DNA from: Oscillospiraceae bacterium
GTDB taxonomy: Bacteria; Bacillota; Clostridia; Oscillospirales; Acutalibacteraceae
Length of the DNA stretch: 64,000 nucleotides
Reading direction: 5' to 3'
Assembly: GCA_902790325.1 (NCBI GenBank)
Contig: CADARP010000007.1
Span: 1-64,000, forward strand
Shown here in pieces: positions 43,459-55,300 of this stretch (the stretch's first letter is position 1; every line of letters begins with the position of its first letter). A program made the position numbers and the translations under genes. The notes under the pieces are model-generated. The model saw only the letters and a program-made list of their open reading frames with translations, searched no databases and was not told the DNA's origin.

Positions 43459-45053
43459 AAATGAAACCGATTCGGCGGATGCTGGTGCGGGGACTTGCGC
43501 TCGCGCTTGTTCTCCTGTGCGCCGGGTGCGGCGGCAAAACGGAAACCGACCCGACAGACGTGTCGCAGACAGAACCGCTGACGGACACGGCGCAGATCCG
43601 CTACAACGATCTGCGTCTTGCGTACGCGCGCGGAGACAAGCTCGATCCGTTTCTGGCCAAAACCACGGTCAACCGCCAGCTCACCACGCTGCTGTACGAC
43701 AGTCTGTTTACGGTGGACGAGCATTTTGAGGCGAAGCCCCTGCTGGCAAAGGAGTATTCCACGGACGGTCTGACGGTGACCGTGTCGGTCAACAGCGACG
43801 TGCGCTTCACGGACGGCACATACATGACGACGGCGGACATCCTTTATTCGTTCGAGCTGGCAAAGGAAGCGGACGCGTACAAGGCGCGCTTGCAGAACTT
43901 CGAGTCCGCGTCGGCCGTCGGTGCGAACCAACTGCTGTTCACGCTCGAGTCGCCCGATCCGAACGCCGCGGCGTGCCTCGATTTCCCGATCATCAAGACC
44001 GGTACGTCGGCCGACGACCGCAAAAAGGCCGCCGAGGAATCCAAACAGGAGAACACGCCGAAGACGACCGATCAGGTTCTGCCGGTGGGCAGCGGCCGGT
44101 ATGTGCTGCGGTACGAAGAAAACGAAAACGATCCCGTTCTGGTCGCGTACAGCGATCGGTTCAAGGGGTTCTTCCCGGCGATGAGCGTCATCCATCTGGT
44201 CAACGTCACCGATTCATCCGCGCTGTTTTACAGCCTGGAGATCGGCAACATCAGCTTTGCGTTCGACGATCTCTCCGGCGGGAAATACACGCGTGTCAAC
44301 GCGACCATCTCCGAATACCCGATGAACAATCTCATCTATCTCGGCATGAACCAGGACGACGCCGCGCTGGCGAACACGTTTGTGCGGCAGGCGGTCTGTG
44401 CCGCGATCGACCGGCAGGACATCCTGAACGTGGCGTTCCAAGGTCACGCGACGGTGACGCACACGCCGTTCAATCCGCTGTGGACGGCAGCCGCCGAGTA
44501 TGAGACGTCGCACGACGACTCGGGCGCGGACGCGCTCACCATCCTGAAGGAAAACGGCTTCGACAAGATCAATACCTACGGCGTGCGCAACAACGGACGC
44601 ATCAGTATGAGCTTCGACCTGCTCGTGGCGGAGGACAACGATTTCAAGCTGATGGCGGCGCAGCAGATCGCCAAAAAGCTCAACGCGCTGAACATCAAGG
44701 TGCGCATCACGACGCTTCCGAAACAGGATTACCTGAACGCGGTGGAGCTGGGCAAGTTCGATCTGTATATCGGCGAGATCAGCCTGACGCCGAACATGAA
44801 CCTCGACGTGTTCTTCGGCGGGTCCGGCGCGGCGGCGCACGGCATCTGGAACAAGACGGCCGCCGACGCGTATCACGAATATCTCGCGGGCGAGATGAAT
44901 CTCGACGCGTTCATGGAAGCGTTCAACAGCGACATGCCGTTTATCCCGCTTTGCTACCGCAAGGGGATCGTGGCGAGCGTCAAGGAGCTGCAGGGCGCGC
45001 AGCAGGCGTATGTCGGCGATCTGTTTGCGGACATCGAGGACTGGCATTTCTGA
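43455..45053 (+). CDS. ABC transporter solute-binding lipoprotein (SBP_bac_5)
   Basis: 532 residues. The lipobox LCAGC (cysteine near residue 23) marks a lipoprotein. The family 5 solute-binding domain begins RYNDLRLAYARGDKLDPF, and the VSVNSDVRFTDGTYMTTADILYSFELA segment is characteristic. Family 5 proteins bind peptides, nickel or oligosaccharides. No permease or ATPase gene is next to it, so its transport partners lie elsewhere. It overlaps tcdA by 4 bp. Confidence 0.88.
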   Translation: MKMKPIRRMLVRGLALALVLLCAGCGGKTETDPTDVSQTEPLTDTAQIRYNDLRLAYARGDKLDPFLAKTTVNRQLTTLLYDSLFTVDEHFEAKPLLAKEYSTDGLTVTVSVNSDVRFTDGTYMTTADILYSFELAKEADAYKARLQNFESASAVGANQLLFTLESPDPNAAACLDFPIIKTGTSADDRKKAAEESKQENTPKTTDQVLPVGSGRYVLRYEENENDPVLVAYSDRFKGFFPAMSVIHLVNVTDSSALFYSLEIGNISFAFDDLSGGKYTRVNATISEYPMNNLIYLGMNQDDAALANTFVRQAVCAAIDRQDILNVAFQGHATVTHTPFNPLWTAAAEYETSHDDSGADALTILKENGFDKINTYGVRNNGRISMSFDLLVAEDNDFKLMAAQQIAKKLNALNIKVRITTLPKQDYLNAVELGKFDLYIGEISLTPNMNLDVFFGGSGAAAHGIWNKTAADAYHEYLAGEMNLDAFMEAFNSDMPFIPLCYRKGIVASVKELQGAQQAYVGDLFADIEDWHF

Positions 45054-45101
45054 GCGTCTTTCACGCGCAGACACCCCGCGCGGGTGCAACAGGAGTATGC
45101 A

Positions 45102-47138
45102 ATGGAACTGAAAACCGATATCCAGTATCTCAAGGGCGTTGGCGAAAAGCGTGCGCAGCTTCTGCGGAAGCTGGGCGTGTACACCGTCGGCGACCTTTTG
45201 CATTTTTATCCGCGCTCGTATGAAGACTGGTCGCAGATCGTGTCCATCGAAGACGCGCGCATCGGCGAGGTCTGCTGCGTGCGTGCGATCGTGGACAGAA
45301 AACCGGTCGGCGCGCGCATCCGGCAGGGATTGACGCTGTACAAGACGGACGTCACCGACGGCAGGAGCATCATGCAGATCACCATTTTCAACAACCGTTT
45401 CCTCGCGGACAAGCTTGAGGCGGGAGAGGAATATCTGTTTTACGGGCGTGTCGGCGGAAGCCTGTGGAAGAAAGAGATGAACACGCCCCTCGCCGAAAAA
45501 GCCGAGGGCGGCAAAAGGATACGCCCCATCTACCGACAGACGGAGGGGATGACGTCGCGCACGATCGAGCGGCTGGAGGCGACCGCGCTCGACGGGTGCG
45601 TATCGCAGTGCCCCGAAACGCTGCCCGCGTGGATACGCGACAAATACTGCCTGTGCGCGATCGAGAACAGTTTGCGGGACGTGCATTTCCCGCCCGACAT
45701 GGACTACGCTTCCCATGCGCGGCGGCGGCTGATGTTTGAGGAGCTGCTGACGCTGACGCTGGGTATGCGCCTTTTGCGCGGCCGGAACCGCGCACGCACC
45801 AGTTTCCGTGTGCAGACGGACGAGACGGCGCGTTTCATCGAAAAACTGCCGTTCCGGCTGACAAACGCGCAGCGCCGCGCCATTGAAGCGATCACGGCGG
45901 ATATGGCGCAGGATGCGCCGATGAACCGGCTCCTGCAGGGCGACGTCGGTTCGGGCAAGACGGTCGTTGCGGCCGCCGCGGTCTACAATGCCGTACAGAG
46001 CGGAATGCAGTGCGCGCTCATGGCGCCGACGGAAATCCTCGCCATGCAGCACTTCGAGACCATGAGAAAGTTTTTTGCGCCTTTTGATCTGCGCGTTGCG
46101 CTGCTGACCGGGTCCACGCGCGCGGCGGAAAAGAAGAAGATCTACGCCTGCCTGCAGGCGGGCGAGATCGATCTGCTGGTCGGCACACACGCGCTGCTGA
46201 CGCCGGACGTTACGTTTCGCAGACTCGGTCTTGTGATCACGGACGAGCAGCACCGTTTCGGTGTGGAGCAGCGCGCCGCGCTGGGCAAAAAAGGCGAAGA
46301 CCCGCATATTCTCGTCATGTCCGCAACGCCCATCCCGCGCACGCTGGCGCTGATGATCTACGGCGATCTGGACGTGTCCGTGCTGGACGAGCTGCCGCCC
46401 GGACGAAAACCGGTCAGGACATACGCCGTGACGGGCGAAAAACGGGAACGCGCGCTGGGCTACGTGCGCGATCATCTCGACAGGGGACTGCAGGGGTATA
46501 TCGTCTGCCCGCTCGTCGAGGAAGGGGAAACGCCGATGGCAGCGGCAGAAGAATATGCCGCCGAACTGCGCAGCGGCGCATTTCATGATTACAATGTGGG
46601 ACTGCTGCACGGACGGATGCGCCCGAAGGAAAAGGAAGCGGTCATGCGCGCGTTCGCATCGGGCGAGGTGCGCCTGCTGGTCTCCACGACCGTGATCGAA
46701 GTCGGCGTGGACGTGCCCAACGCGGTCATCATGGTGATCGAGAACGCGGAGCGTTTCGGTCTGTCGCAGCTGCATCAGCTTCGCGGTCGGATCGGACGCG
46801 GCCGGGAAAGCTCGACGTGCATCCTCATCTCCGACGCGCAGAACGACGAGGCGCTGCGCCGTCTGCGCATCATGACGCAGACGAACGACGGATTCAGAAT
46901 TGCCGACGAGGATCTGCGCATGCGCGGCCCCGGCGACTTTTTCGGCGCGCGGCAGCACGGTCTGCCGGAACTGAAGATCGCCGACCTTGTCTCCGAAACG
47001 CAGCTCGTGCACGAAGCGGGCGCGTGCGCCGAGGAACTGCTGCGGCGCGATCCCGACCTGTCCGAGGCCGTACACCGTCCGCTGCGCGCGGCGGTGGAGA
47101 CGCTCTGGGGCGGCGTCGGCAGCAGCGGCATGAACTGA
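45102..47138 (+). CDS. recG: ATP-dependent DNA helicase RecG
   Basis: 678 residues. The N-terminal wedge domain (about 1-230) is followed by the helicase domains. Walker A is GDVGSGKT (near residue 286) and the DEQH box lies in VITDEQHRFGVEQ. SATPIPRTLAL and the motif VI region QLRGRIGRGRESS follow. It acts at stalled replication forks and branched DNA. The ATG before MELKTD has ACAGGAG upstream. Confidence 0.96.
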   Translation: MELKTDIQYLKGVGEKRAQLLRKLGVYTVGDLLHFYPRSYEDWSQIVSIEDARIGEVCCVRAIVDRKPVGARIRQGLTLYKTDVTDGRSIMQITIFNNRFLADKLEAGEEYLFYGRVGGSLWKKEMNTPLAEKAEGGKRIRPIYRQTEGMTSRTIERLEATALDGCVSQCPETLPAWIRDKYCLCAIENSLRDVHFPPDMDYASHARRRLMFEELLTLTLGMRLLRGRNRARTSFRVQTDETARFIEKLPFRLTNAQRRAIEAITADMAQDAPMNRLLQGDVGSGKTVVAAAAVYNAVQSGMQCALMAPTEILAMQHFETMRKFFAPFDLRVALLTGSTRAAEKKKIYACLQAGEIDLLVGTHALLTPDVTFRRLGLVITDEQHRFGVEQRAALGKKGEDPHILVMSATPIPRTLALMIYGDLDVSVLDELPPGRKPVRTYAVTGEKRERALGYVRDHLDRGLQGYIVCPLVEEGETPMAAAEEYAAELRSGAFHDYNVGLLHGRMRPKEKEAVMRAFASGEVRLLVSTTVIEVGVDVPNAVIMVIENAERFGLSQLHQLRGRIGRGRESSTCILISDAQNDEALRRLRIMTQTNDGFRIADEDLRMRGPGDFFGARQHGLPELKIADLVSETQLVHEAGACAEELLRRDPDLSEAVHRPLRAAVETLWGGVGSSGMN

Positions 47139-47141
47139 CGC

Positions 47142-47170
47142 TTGCATTTTGCGCCGTTTTCTGGTATACT
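47142..47170 (+). promoter_or_regulatory. Promoter of the M23 peptidase gene
   Basis: TTGCAT (47142-47147), 17 bp, TATACT (47165-47170), 37 bp upstream of the start. Confidence 0.75.
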
Positions 47171-47207
47171 ATTTCAGTTGATTTTTTGAGAACAGGAGGT
47201 GCGGCGG

Positions 47208-48881
47208 ATGATCCGTGCGATCACATACTTCGGCTTGAGCGTGCAGTGGCACGGCAGACATCTGCTGCGCCGTTTTGCGCGGGCGCTGCGCAGCCCCGTG
47301 CTGTATGTGTTCTCGTGGTTCTACATCCTGTTCGCCGCGCTCGACTTTTTCTTTGCGCGTTCGGCGCGCAATTTCCGCGCGGAATGGAAGTTCCTGCGCG
47401 CCGAGATGCACAGCGTCTCCGATAACCTGAACCGCGCGTGGAAGAAAAGCACGACCACGTGGCTGTCCGTGTTCGGCCACTATATCGCCAAGGCATTCCG
47501 GCGGCATCGCCGGCTGTTCAAGGCCGCGGCAAACACGGCGCTTCCGCTGCTGATGGCCGTTGTGCTCGTGATGGAGGTCCACCAATGGCAGAGCTTTACC
47601 TATGCGCTGCGCGTGATCTATGACGGGAAGACGATCGGGTATATTGCGAACGAATCCGTTTATCTGCAGGCGCGCAATCTCGCGGTCGAGAAGCTTTCTG
47701 TCGGCCTGGGCGAGAACGAACGCGCCGATGTGCTCGACGCGCCGAAGTACGAACTGTCGCTTGTGCCGATCAACAAGATGGTCGACACGTCCATGCTCAG
47801 CGACAACCTCATCCGCGCCAGCGACGCCAACATCACAAACGCCTGCGGCGTGTTTATTGACGGAGAATTCCTCTGCGCCGTGAAGAACGAAAACGACGCG
47901 CGCAGCGTCTTCAACGCAATTCTGGAAGCGCAGCCGGCGAGAACGGGCGAAACGGCGGGCTTTTTGGAATCGGTGGATTACGTGCAGGGTCTTTACCCAG
48001 ACAACGAAAACACGATGTGGGACGCGCAGAAACTCGTTCAGGTTCTCTCCAACGACAAGCGCCCCGCGCAGTACTATACGGCACAGAGCGGCGACTCGTT
48101 CTCCAAGATCGCGTCGGATCACCATCTGACGATCAGCGAACTGAAGGCGCTCAATCCCCAGGTCGGCGATTCGATCTTCATCGGCACCGAACTGCTTGTG
48201 GCAAAAGCGTCGCGGTATGTCACGCCGAAGATCGTGCGTACCGAGGTGCGTACCGAGGAGATCGACTTCAAGACCGAAACGTCCCGGAACGCCAAGCTCT
48301 TCTCCGGCGACCGCCGCATCATTCAGCAGGGACGCAAGGGCGTCGACAAGGTCACGGTGCGCATCACGACCGTGGGCGGCGTGGTGTACGACTGGGAGGA
48401 GATCGACCGCGTAACGGTGTCGGAGCCGGTCGACGAAAAGGTCGAGATCGGTACCGCCAAGTCGGGCGTCGCCGGATTCTACGGCGGCAGCATTTCCGCG
48501 CGCGGCTTTATGTGGCCTGCGCCGACGGCGCGCATGATCAGCCAGTATTTCGGACACAACGGACACAAGGGTCTGGACATCACGACCAGCGGCGCTTACG
48601 GCAGACCGATCGTTGCGGCTGCGTCCGGCGTGGTCGAGATCGCCGGTTCGACCGGTAACAGCTACGGTCAGTATGTGCTGATCGACCACGGAAACGGTAT
48701 CAAGACGCGCTATGCGCACTGCGTGACGGGTTCCATCCGCGTGCGTCCCGGACAGCGCGTGACCGCAGGCCAGCAGATCGCGTCCATCGGCTCAACGGGC
48801 AACTCCACCGGTCCGCACCTGCACTTTGAGGTGATCGTCAACGGCGGCGTGACGAACCCGCTCAACTACGTTTCCAGGTAA
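47208..48881 (+). CDS. LysM, G5 and M23 domain cell-wall endopeptidase
   Basis: 557 residues. The basic cytoplasmic N-terminus has a membrane helix (about 105-122), followed by an extracytoplasmic part. LysM lies around 286-333 (YTAQSGDSFSKIASDHHLT), G5 around 335-420 and M23 at the end. The M23 domain shows the zinc motif GHKGLDIT and HLHFEV. It probably cuts peptidoglycan cross-links. The layout is typical of Clostridial enzymes linked to cell growth or spore wall processing. AGGAGG lies 7 nt before the ATG. Confidence 0.9.
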   Translation: MIRAITYFGLSVQWHGRHLLRRFARALRSPVLYVFSWFYILFAALDFFFARSARNFRAEWKFLRAEMHSVSDNLNRAWKKSTTTWLSVFGHYIAKAFRRHRRLFKAAANTALPLLMAVVLVMEVHQWQSFTYALRVIYDGKTIGYIANESVYLQARNLAVEKLSVGLGENERADVLDAPKYELSLVPINKMVDTSMLSDNLIRASDANITNACGVFIDGEFLCAVKNENDARSVFNAILEAQPARTGETAGFLESVDYVQGLYPDNENTMWDAQKLVQVLSNDKRPAQYYTAQSGDSFSKIASDHHLTISELKALNPQVGDSIFIGTELLVAKASRYVTPKIVRTEVRTEEIDFKTETSRNAKLFSGDRRIIQQGRKGVDKVTVRITTVGGVVYDWEEIDRVTVSEPVDEKVEIGTAKSGVAGFYGGSISARGFMWPAPTARMISQYFGHNGHKGLDITTSGAYGRPIVAAASGVVEIAGSTGNSYGQYVLIDHGNGIKTRYAHCVTGSIRVRPGQRVTAGQQIASIGSTGNSTGPHLHFEVIVNGGVTNPLNYVSR

Positions 48882-48896
48882 AAACAAAAAACAGAA

Positions 48897-48938
48897 CAGC
48901 GGCTGCATGAGGTTTACGCCCCGGCAGCCGCTGCTTTT
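48897..48938. terminator. Terminator between M23 and GH36 genes
   Basis: CAGCGGCTGC / GCAGCCGCTG, a perfect 10-bp stem with a 17-nt loop and a T-rich tail on the plus side. It is shared by convergent genes. Confidence 0.82.
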
Positions 48939-48949
48939 CTATTTCTTAT

Positions 48950-51115
48950 TTACTTGAAGTACAGCGTGTAGCTCTCGCCGTCGCTGTTTGCCTTGCCGGT
49001 CAGGTTCAGTCCGGCATGCATCAGGAATGCGCCGGAATACGTTTCGCCGTCCTGCTCGCACGTGTATTCGCGGTCGGGATCGAGCCCCTTGAAGCGGATC
49101 ATACGCTGGCTGCCGTCGATCCCGTGCGCGCACACGAATGTGAACAGCATCTCGCTCTTGTCCGCGGAGACGATCTCCCATGCGGCGTAATACGGATTCT
49201 CGAACGGGCTGACGATGCGGTACAGCTCGCCCGAACGGATCAGGTCGTAATACTTGTGGTAGTCCGCGACCTGCCGGCGGACGATCGTCTTTTCCTCCTC
49301 CGTCAGCTTGCGCGGGTCGAGCTCGTATCCGAACGTGCCCCACATTGCGACGTTGCCTTTGGTCTCGTAGCCCGTGCGGCTGCACGCGGAGACGTGCGCG
49401 CCCATGGTCGAGGCGGGATAGCAGATCGACGTGCCGAACTGGATGGTCAGACGCTCGATGGGATCGGTGTTGTCGCTCGTCCAGATCTGCGGCGAGAACG
49501 CCAGGATCGCCGGATCGAACCGTCCGCCGCCGCCGGAGCAGCCCTCGAACAGGATGTTCGGGAACGTCGTGACAAGGCGGTTCATCAGATCGTATGTGCC
49601 GAGGATGAAACGGTGATGGAACTCCTTCTGCCGTTCGGGCGGCAGAAGCGCGGAACCGGCGTCGGTGATGCTGCGGTTGAAGTCCCACTTGAGGTATTCG
49701 ATGTTGTTTTCCGACAGAACTTTGTACATCTGCTGCCAGATGTTGTCGCGCACGTCCTCGCGCGAGACGTCCAGCACGTATTGCCAGCGGCTCTGCATGG
49801 GTACGCGGCTCGGCACATGGACGTGCCAGTCCGGATGCGCGCGGAACAGGTCGGAGTCGGGCGAGATCATCTCCGGTTCGTACCAGATGCCGAACTTCAC
49901 ACCCGCGTCATTCACGCTTTTCACGAGACGGCCGAGACCGCCGACGAGTTTGTCCTCGTTGACGTACCAGTCGCCGAGCGAACTGTGGTCGTCGTTCCGT
50001 TTGCCGAACCAGCCGTCGTCCATGACGAGCAGCTCGATGCCCAGATCCTTGGCTGCCTTGGCAAAGTCGATCAGCTTTTCGCTGTCAAAATCGAAGTACG
50101 CGGCTTCCCAACTGTTGATGAGCAGGGGACGCTTGGCGGTCTTGTACTTGCCGCGGATCAGATTGTTGTTGTAGAAGCGGTGGAAGATGCGGCTCATTTC
50201 GCCCAGACCCTTGTCGGTGAACACGCTGACCGCTTCGGGCGCGTAGAATGTGTCGCCCGGCTCGAGCGTCCACTCGAAACTCTCTGGATTGATGCCCAGC
50301 AGGTAGCGCGTCGCGCCGTTCGTGTCGCACTCGGCGAGCGAGGCGAAGTTGCCGGAATAGACAAGGTTGAAGCCGTACACCTCGCCAAAGTCCTCGGTCG
50401 CGCCGCTGCGCATGAGAACGGTGGCGGAGTTCTGTTCATGGCTCGTCACGCCCCGCATACTCTGCACGCCCTGCAGACCGTGGGCGAGCGGGCGGCGTTC
50501 GAGTGTGCGTTCCTTGACGTGCCGGCCGTAGAACGTGAGCAGATCGTAGTCCATCGTCGGCAGGCCGAGGCTGAGACTGAACACGCGCTCGATGTACATC
50601 GTTTTATCGGATGTGTTCGTCACGCGGACGCTGCGCGTCATAACGGGCTGGTCGCAAAAGACCGTGTAGACGAGCGTCGCCATCGCGCCGGTCACGGGAT
50701 CGAGCACGTCGATCTCGAGCGTCTCGGCTTCGTCGTCCGAGACCGCGTATGTCGTCGGCAGGCCGGGGATCGGCTGCTTGCCCTTGTAGATGCGGTGCGC
50801 GCGGTAGCGCAGGTCGGTCACGTTGTTGCCGTCGGCGTTGCGGACGGCGATGGCGGCAATGCGGAAATCACCCGCGCCGGGACCGCTGTATTCCATCGGC
50901 GAAGTATCGGGTGAGAATCCGTTGTGTCCGAACACGGGATTGGCGGGCGAGAATGCCACCGCACGCTTGATGAAGCTGTCGAAGTGCATGTCGGGGATCT
51001 TCGCGCCGTAGTACAGCCCGAGGAGATAGTCCTCGTCGTAAACGCCGATCACATAGCTTGTGTCGGACGTGTCGAGTTTGAACAGCCGTTTTTGTTCGTC
51101 AAATACAATACTCAT
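48950..51115 (-). CDS. Alpha-galactosidase, family GH36
   Basis: 721 residues. The N-terminal beta-sandwich (about 1-310) is followed by a TIM barrel and a small C-terminal sheet. Barrel signatures are LLVMDDGWFGKRNDD, GIWYEPEMI and the nucleophile aspartate in EYLKWDFNRS. The acid/base is in the CSGGGGRFDP segment. It removes alpha-1,6-galactose from raffinose-type sugars or galactomannan. No signal peptide is seen. GH16 lies 15 bp upstream in the same direction, so they are probably one operon. Confidence 0.94.
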   Translation of the reverse strand: MSIVFDEQKRLFKLDTSDTSYVIGVYDEDYLLGLYYGAKIPDMHFDSFIKRAVAFSPANPVFGHNGFSPDTSPMEYSGPGAGDFRIAAIAVRNADGNNVTDLRYRAHRIYKGKQPIPGLPTTYAVSDDEAETLEIDVLDPVTGAMATLVYTVFCDQPVMTRSVRVTNTSDKTMYIERVFSLSLGLPTMDYDLLTFYGRHVKERTLERRPLAHGLQGVQSMRGVTSHEQNSATVLMRSGATEDFGEVYGFNLVYSGNFASLAECDTNGATRYLLGINPESFEWTLEPGDTFYAPEAVSVFTDKGLGEMSRIFHRFYNNNLIRGKYKTAKRPLLINSWEAAYFDFDSEKLIDFAKAAKDLGIELLVMDDGWFGKRNDDHSSLGDWYVNEDKLVGGLGRLVKSVNDAGVKFGIWYEPEMISPDSDLFRAHPDWHVHVPSRVPMQSRWQYVLDVSREDVRDNIWQQMYKVLSENNIEYLKWDFNRSITDAGSALLPPERQKEFHHRFILGTYDLMNRLVTTFPNILFEGCSGGGGRFDPAILAFSPQIWTSDNTDPIERLTIQFGTSICYPASTMGAHVSACSRTGYETKGNVAMWGTFGYELDPRKLTEEEKTIVRRQVADYHKYYDLIRSGELYRIVSPFENPYYAAWEIVSADKSEMLFTFVCAHGIDGSQRMIRFKGLDPDREYTCEQDGETYSGAFLMHAGLNLTGKANSDGESYTLYFK

Positions 51116-51130
51116 GCCAATTTCCTTTCT

Positions 51131-52051
51131 TTACGGTTTCTGATAGATTTTAACATAATCCACGATGTACTGCGTGGTAAAGTCCTGCGTGAGCGTGTCG
51201 GGAAACTCGTCGGGAATCTCCAGCGAAACGATGACTTCCTCCGGCACCTCGGAAACGCCGCTGCCGAACGAGGTGCGCGCGCTTTCGACGCCGTTGATGT
51301 AGAAAATGTATTCGTCTTCCGTCCATTCGACGCCGTAGGTGTTGTAAGCGTCATAGATATCCTTGCCCAGGAAGCTGCCGAGCATGCGCGAGTCGATGTG
51401 TTCGGGATCGTCGTCCCAGCCGTTGCAGTGAACGGTCTGCGTGACGGCGTCGCGGTTGCGCGGCAGGACCGCGTCGTACGCAAACGATTCAAAGATGTCG
51501 ATCTCGGCGCCGCCGATGCCGCCGCGGGAGATCTCGTGGTCGTAGGGATTGGACGCCTGGATCCAGAACGCGCTCCAGAAGCCGGTGCCTTTGTTGATCT
51601 TGCAGCGGATCTCATAGTAGCCGCGCAGATATTTCTGCCGCAGGGAGATCATGCCGGCATACCAGCCTGCGCCGTACGTGCCTGTTTCGTCGCTGCGGTA
51701 TTCGCCCGTGAGGATCAGATTGCCGTCCTTCAACTGTACCTGCGAGGGCGCGTTGAAGCCGTTGCGGCGCGCGCCGCTTGCGCGGTACTGCCACGCGTCA
51801 GTGTCGAGCGTGTCGCCCTCGAATTCGTCGCAGAACACCTCCCGGTATTCGTTCAGATCGAGCTTCTGTCCGTACACGGGGTACGGCGTGTCGAAGATCG
51901 CGCCGCATAAAAGCTGCGCCGTGATGAGCAGAACGGCGGGCAGCGTGCGCAGCGAAACGGTTTTCCACAGCTTGCCGATGCGGAAAAAGCCGTCCTTCTG
52001 TCGGTACGCGAAGTGCAGTTTGTCCATCAGCTTATCCAGAAAATCGTACAT
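51131..52051 (-). CDS. Membrane-anchored GH16 family beta-glucanase-like hydrolase
   Basis: 306 residues. One membrane helix (about 32-52) is followed by the GH16 jelly roll. The catalytic motif EIDIFE is present, with GTGFWSAFWIQ upstream of it and IVDYVKIYQKP at the C-terminus. Family 16 cleaves beta-1,3(4)-glucans and related polymers. The start before MYDFLDK has GGGAGGTG upstream; the longer reading frame has no ribosome site. The signal anchor suggests surface attachment and the adjacent GH36 suggests shared polysaccharide use. Confidence 0.9.
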   Translation of the reverse strand: MYDFLDKLMDKLHFAYRQKDGFFRIGKLWKTVSLRTLPAVLLITAQLLCGAIFDTPYPVYGQKLDLNEYREVFCDEFEGDTLDTDAWQYRASGARRNGFNAPSQVQLKDGNLILTGEYRSDETGTYGAGWYAGMISLRQKYLRGYYEIRCKINKGTGFWSAFWIQASNPYDHEISRGGIGGAEIDIFESFAYDAVLPRNRDAVTQTVHCNGWDDDPEHIDSRMLGSFLGKDIYDAYNTYGVEWTEDEYIFYINGVESARTSFGSGVSEVPEEVIVSLEIPDEFPDTLTQDFTTQYIVDYVKIYQKP

Positions 52052-52069
52052 GCGTATCACCTCCCGACT

Positions 52070-52098
52070 ATTGTAGCATAGCCGTCTGCGTGAATCAA
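52070..52098 (-). promoter_or_regulatory. Promoter of the GH16-GH36 operon
   Basis: Minus strand: TTGATT (52093-52098), 17 bp, TACAAT (52070-52075), 18 bp before the GH16 start codon. It diverges from the riboswitch promoter. Confidence 0.75.
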
Positions 52099-52116
52099 GC
52101 GGCGGCGAAAAAAAAC

Positions 52117-52145
52117 TTGACATCGTTTTGGCGGTGTGGTAAACT
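52117..52145 (+). promoter_or_regulatory. Promoter of the manganese riboswitch transcript
   Basis: TTGACA (52117-52122), 17 bp, TAAACT (52140-52145). This places the transcript start a few bases before the aptamer at 52157. Confidence 0.85.
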
Positions 52146-52156
52146 GTTTGCATAAC

Positions 52157-52251
52157 AAAGGGGAGTAGCTTGAGGGCTTGGCCCGAGCTGCCTGTCAACA
52201 ACCGACGCCACGCGTCTGGCAGTCAGCCCAGATCCGGAAGCAAGACCTTTG
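52157..52251 (+). promoter_or_regulatory. Manganese riboswitch (yybP-ykoY type)
   Basis: The conserved 5' segment AAAGGGGAGTAGC begins at 52157 and the 3' segment CCGGAAGCAAGACCTTTG ends near 52251. AAAGG and CCTTT form the closing P1 helix. By family knowledge this aptamer binds Mn2+ and controls exporters. Bases of P1 on the 3' side (GACCTTTGAC) also form the 5' arm of the following terminator, so Mn2+ binding should prevent termination. It controls the P-type ATPase downstream. Confidence 0.85.
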
Positions 52252-52281
52252 ACGGAGCGCGTCTCTGTCAAGGGTCTTTTT
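52243..52281 (+). terminator. Riboswitch-controlled terminator
   Basis: AGACCTTTGAC / GTCAAGGGTCT, 11 bp with one G-T pair and a 13-nt loop, followed by a T run. Its 5' arm overlaps the P1 helix of the aptamer, giving two mutually exclusive structures. Confidence 0.9.
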
Positions 52282-52311
52282 ATGCAATCAAAAACGAAAG
52301 GAAGAAACTGC

Positions 52312-55029
<2,718 letters not shown>

Positions 55030-55048
55030 TCCTTTCGCAAAACAGTAA

Positions 55049-55096
55049 CGCCCGATCCCTTGACGTCTTCCGACGCCGACGGATCGGGCGTTTTTT
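55049..55096 (+). terminator. Terminator after the P-type ATPase
   Basis: CGCCCGATCC / GGATCGGGCG, a perfect 10-bp stem with a 22-nt loop, followed by six T residues. Confidence 0.88.
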
Positions 55097-55231
55097 GACT
55101 GTGTCAGAACATGAGTGCTTTTCTTTATACAGAACCGGTTCCTTAAGAAACAACGTGCAAAGCGATTAAATGATCCTTAAGGCAGTGCGTCGCGGCCTGC
55201 GGTCACGGCCTGTGACACCTTCCGGAAAAGA

Positions 55232-55267
55232 GAAAAACCGCAAACCTGCAGGAGCAGGAATGCGGTT
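55232..55267 (-). terminator. Terminator of the flippase/lipoprotein operon
   Basis: Minus strand: AACCGCA / TGCGGTT stem with an inner GC-rich pairing and a T run. It lies 34 bp after the lipoprotein stop codon. Confidence 0.65.
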
Positions 55268-55300
55268 CTTGCGATAAAAAGCTGCGGTAAAACGCGTGGA

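Noticed and set aside
44214-47147. A 977-codon minus-strand frame opposite recG and the solute-binding gene
   Set aside because: It spans two real genes and shows only compositional bias.
52157-52285. Signal recognition particle RNA
   Set aside because: The GGAAGC segment is suggestive, but the rest lacks the SRP core. The sequence, terminator switch and downstream cation pump fit a yybP-ykoY riboswitch.
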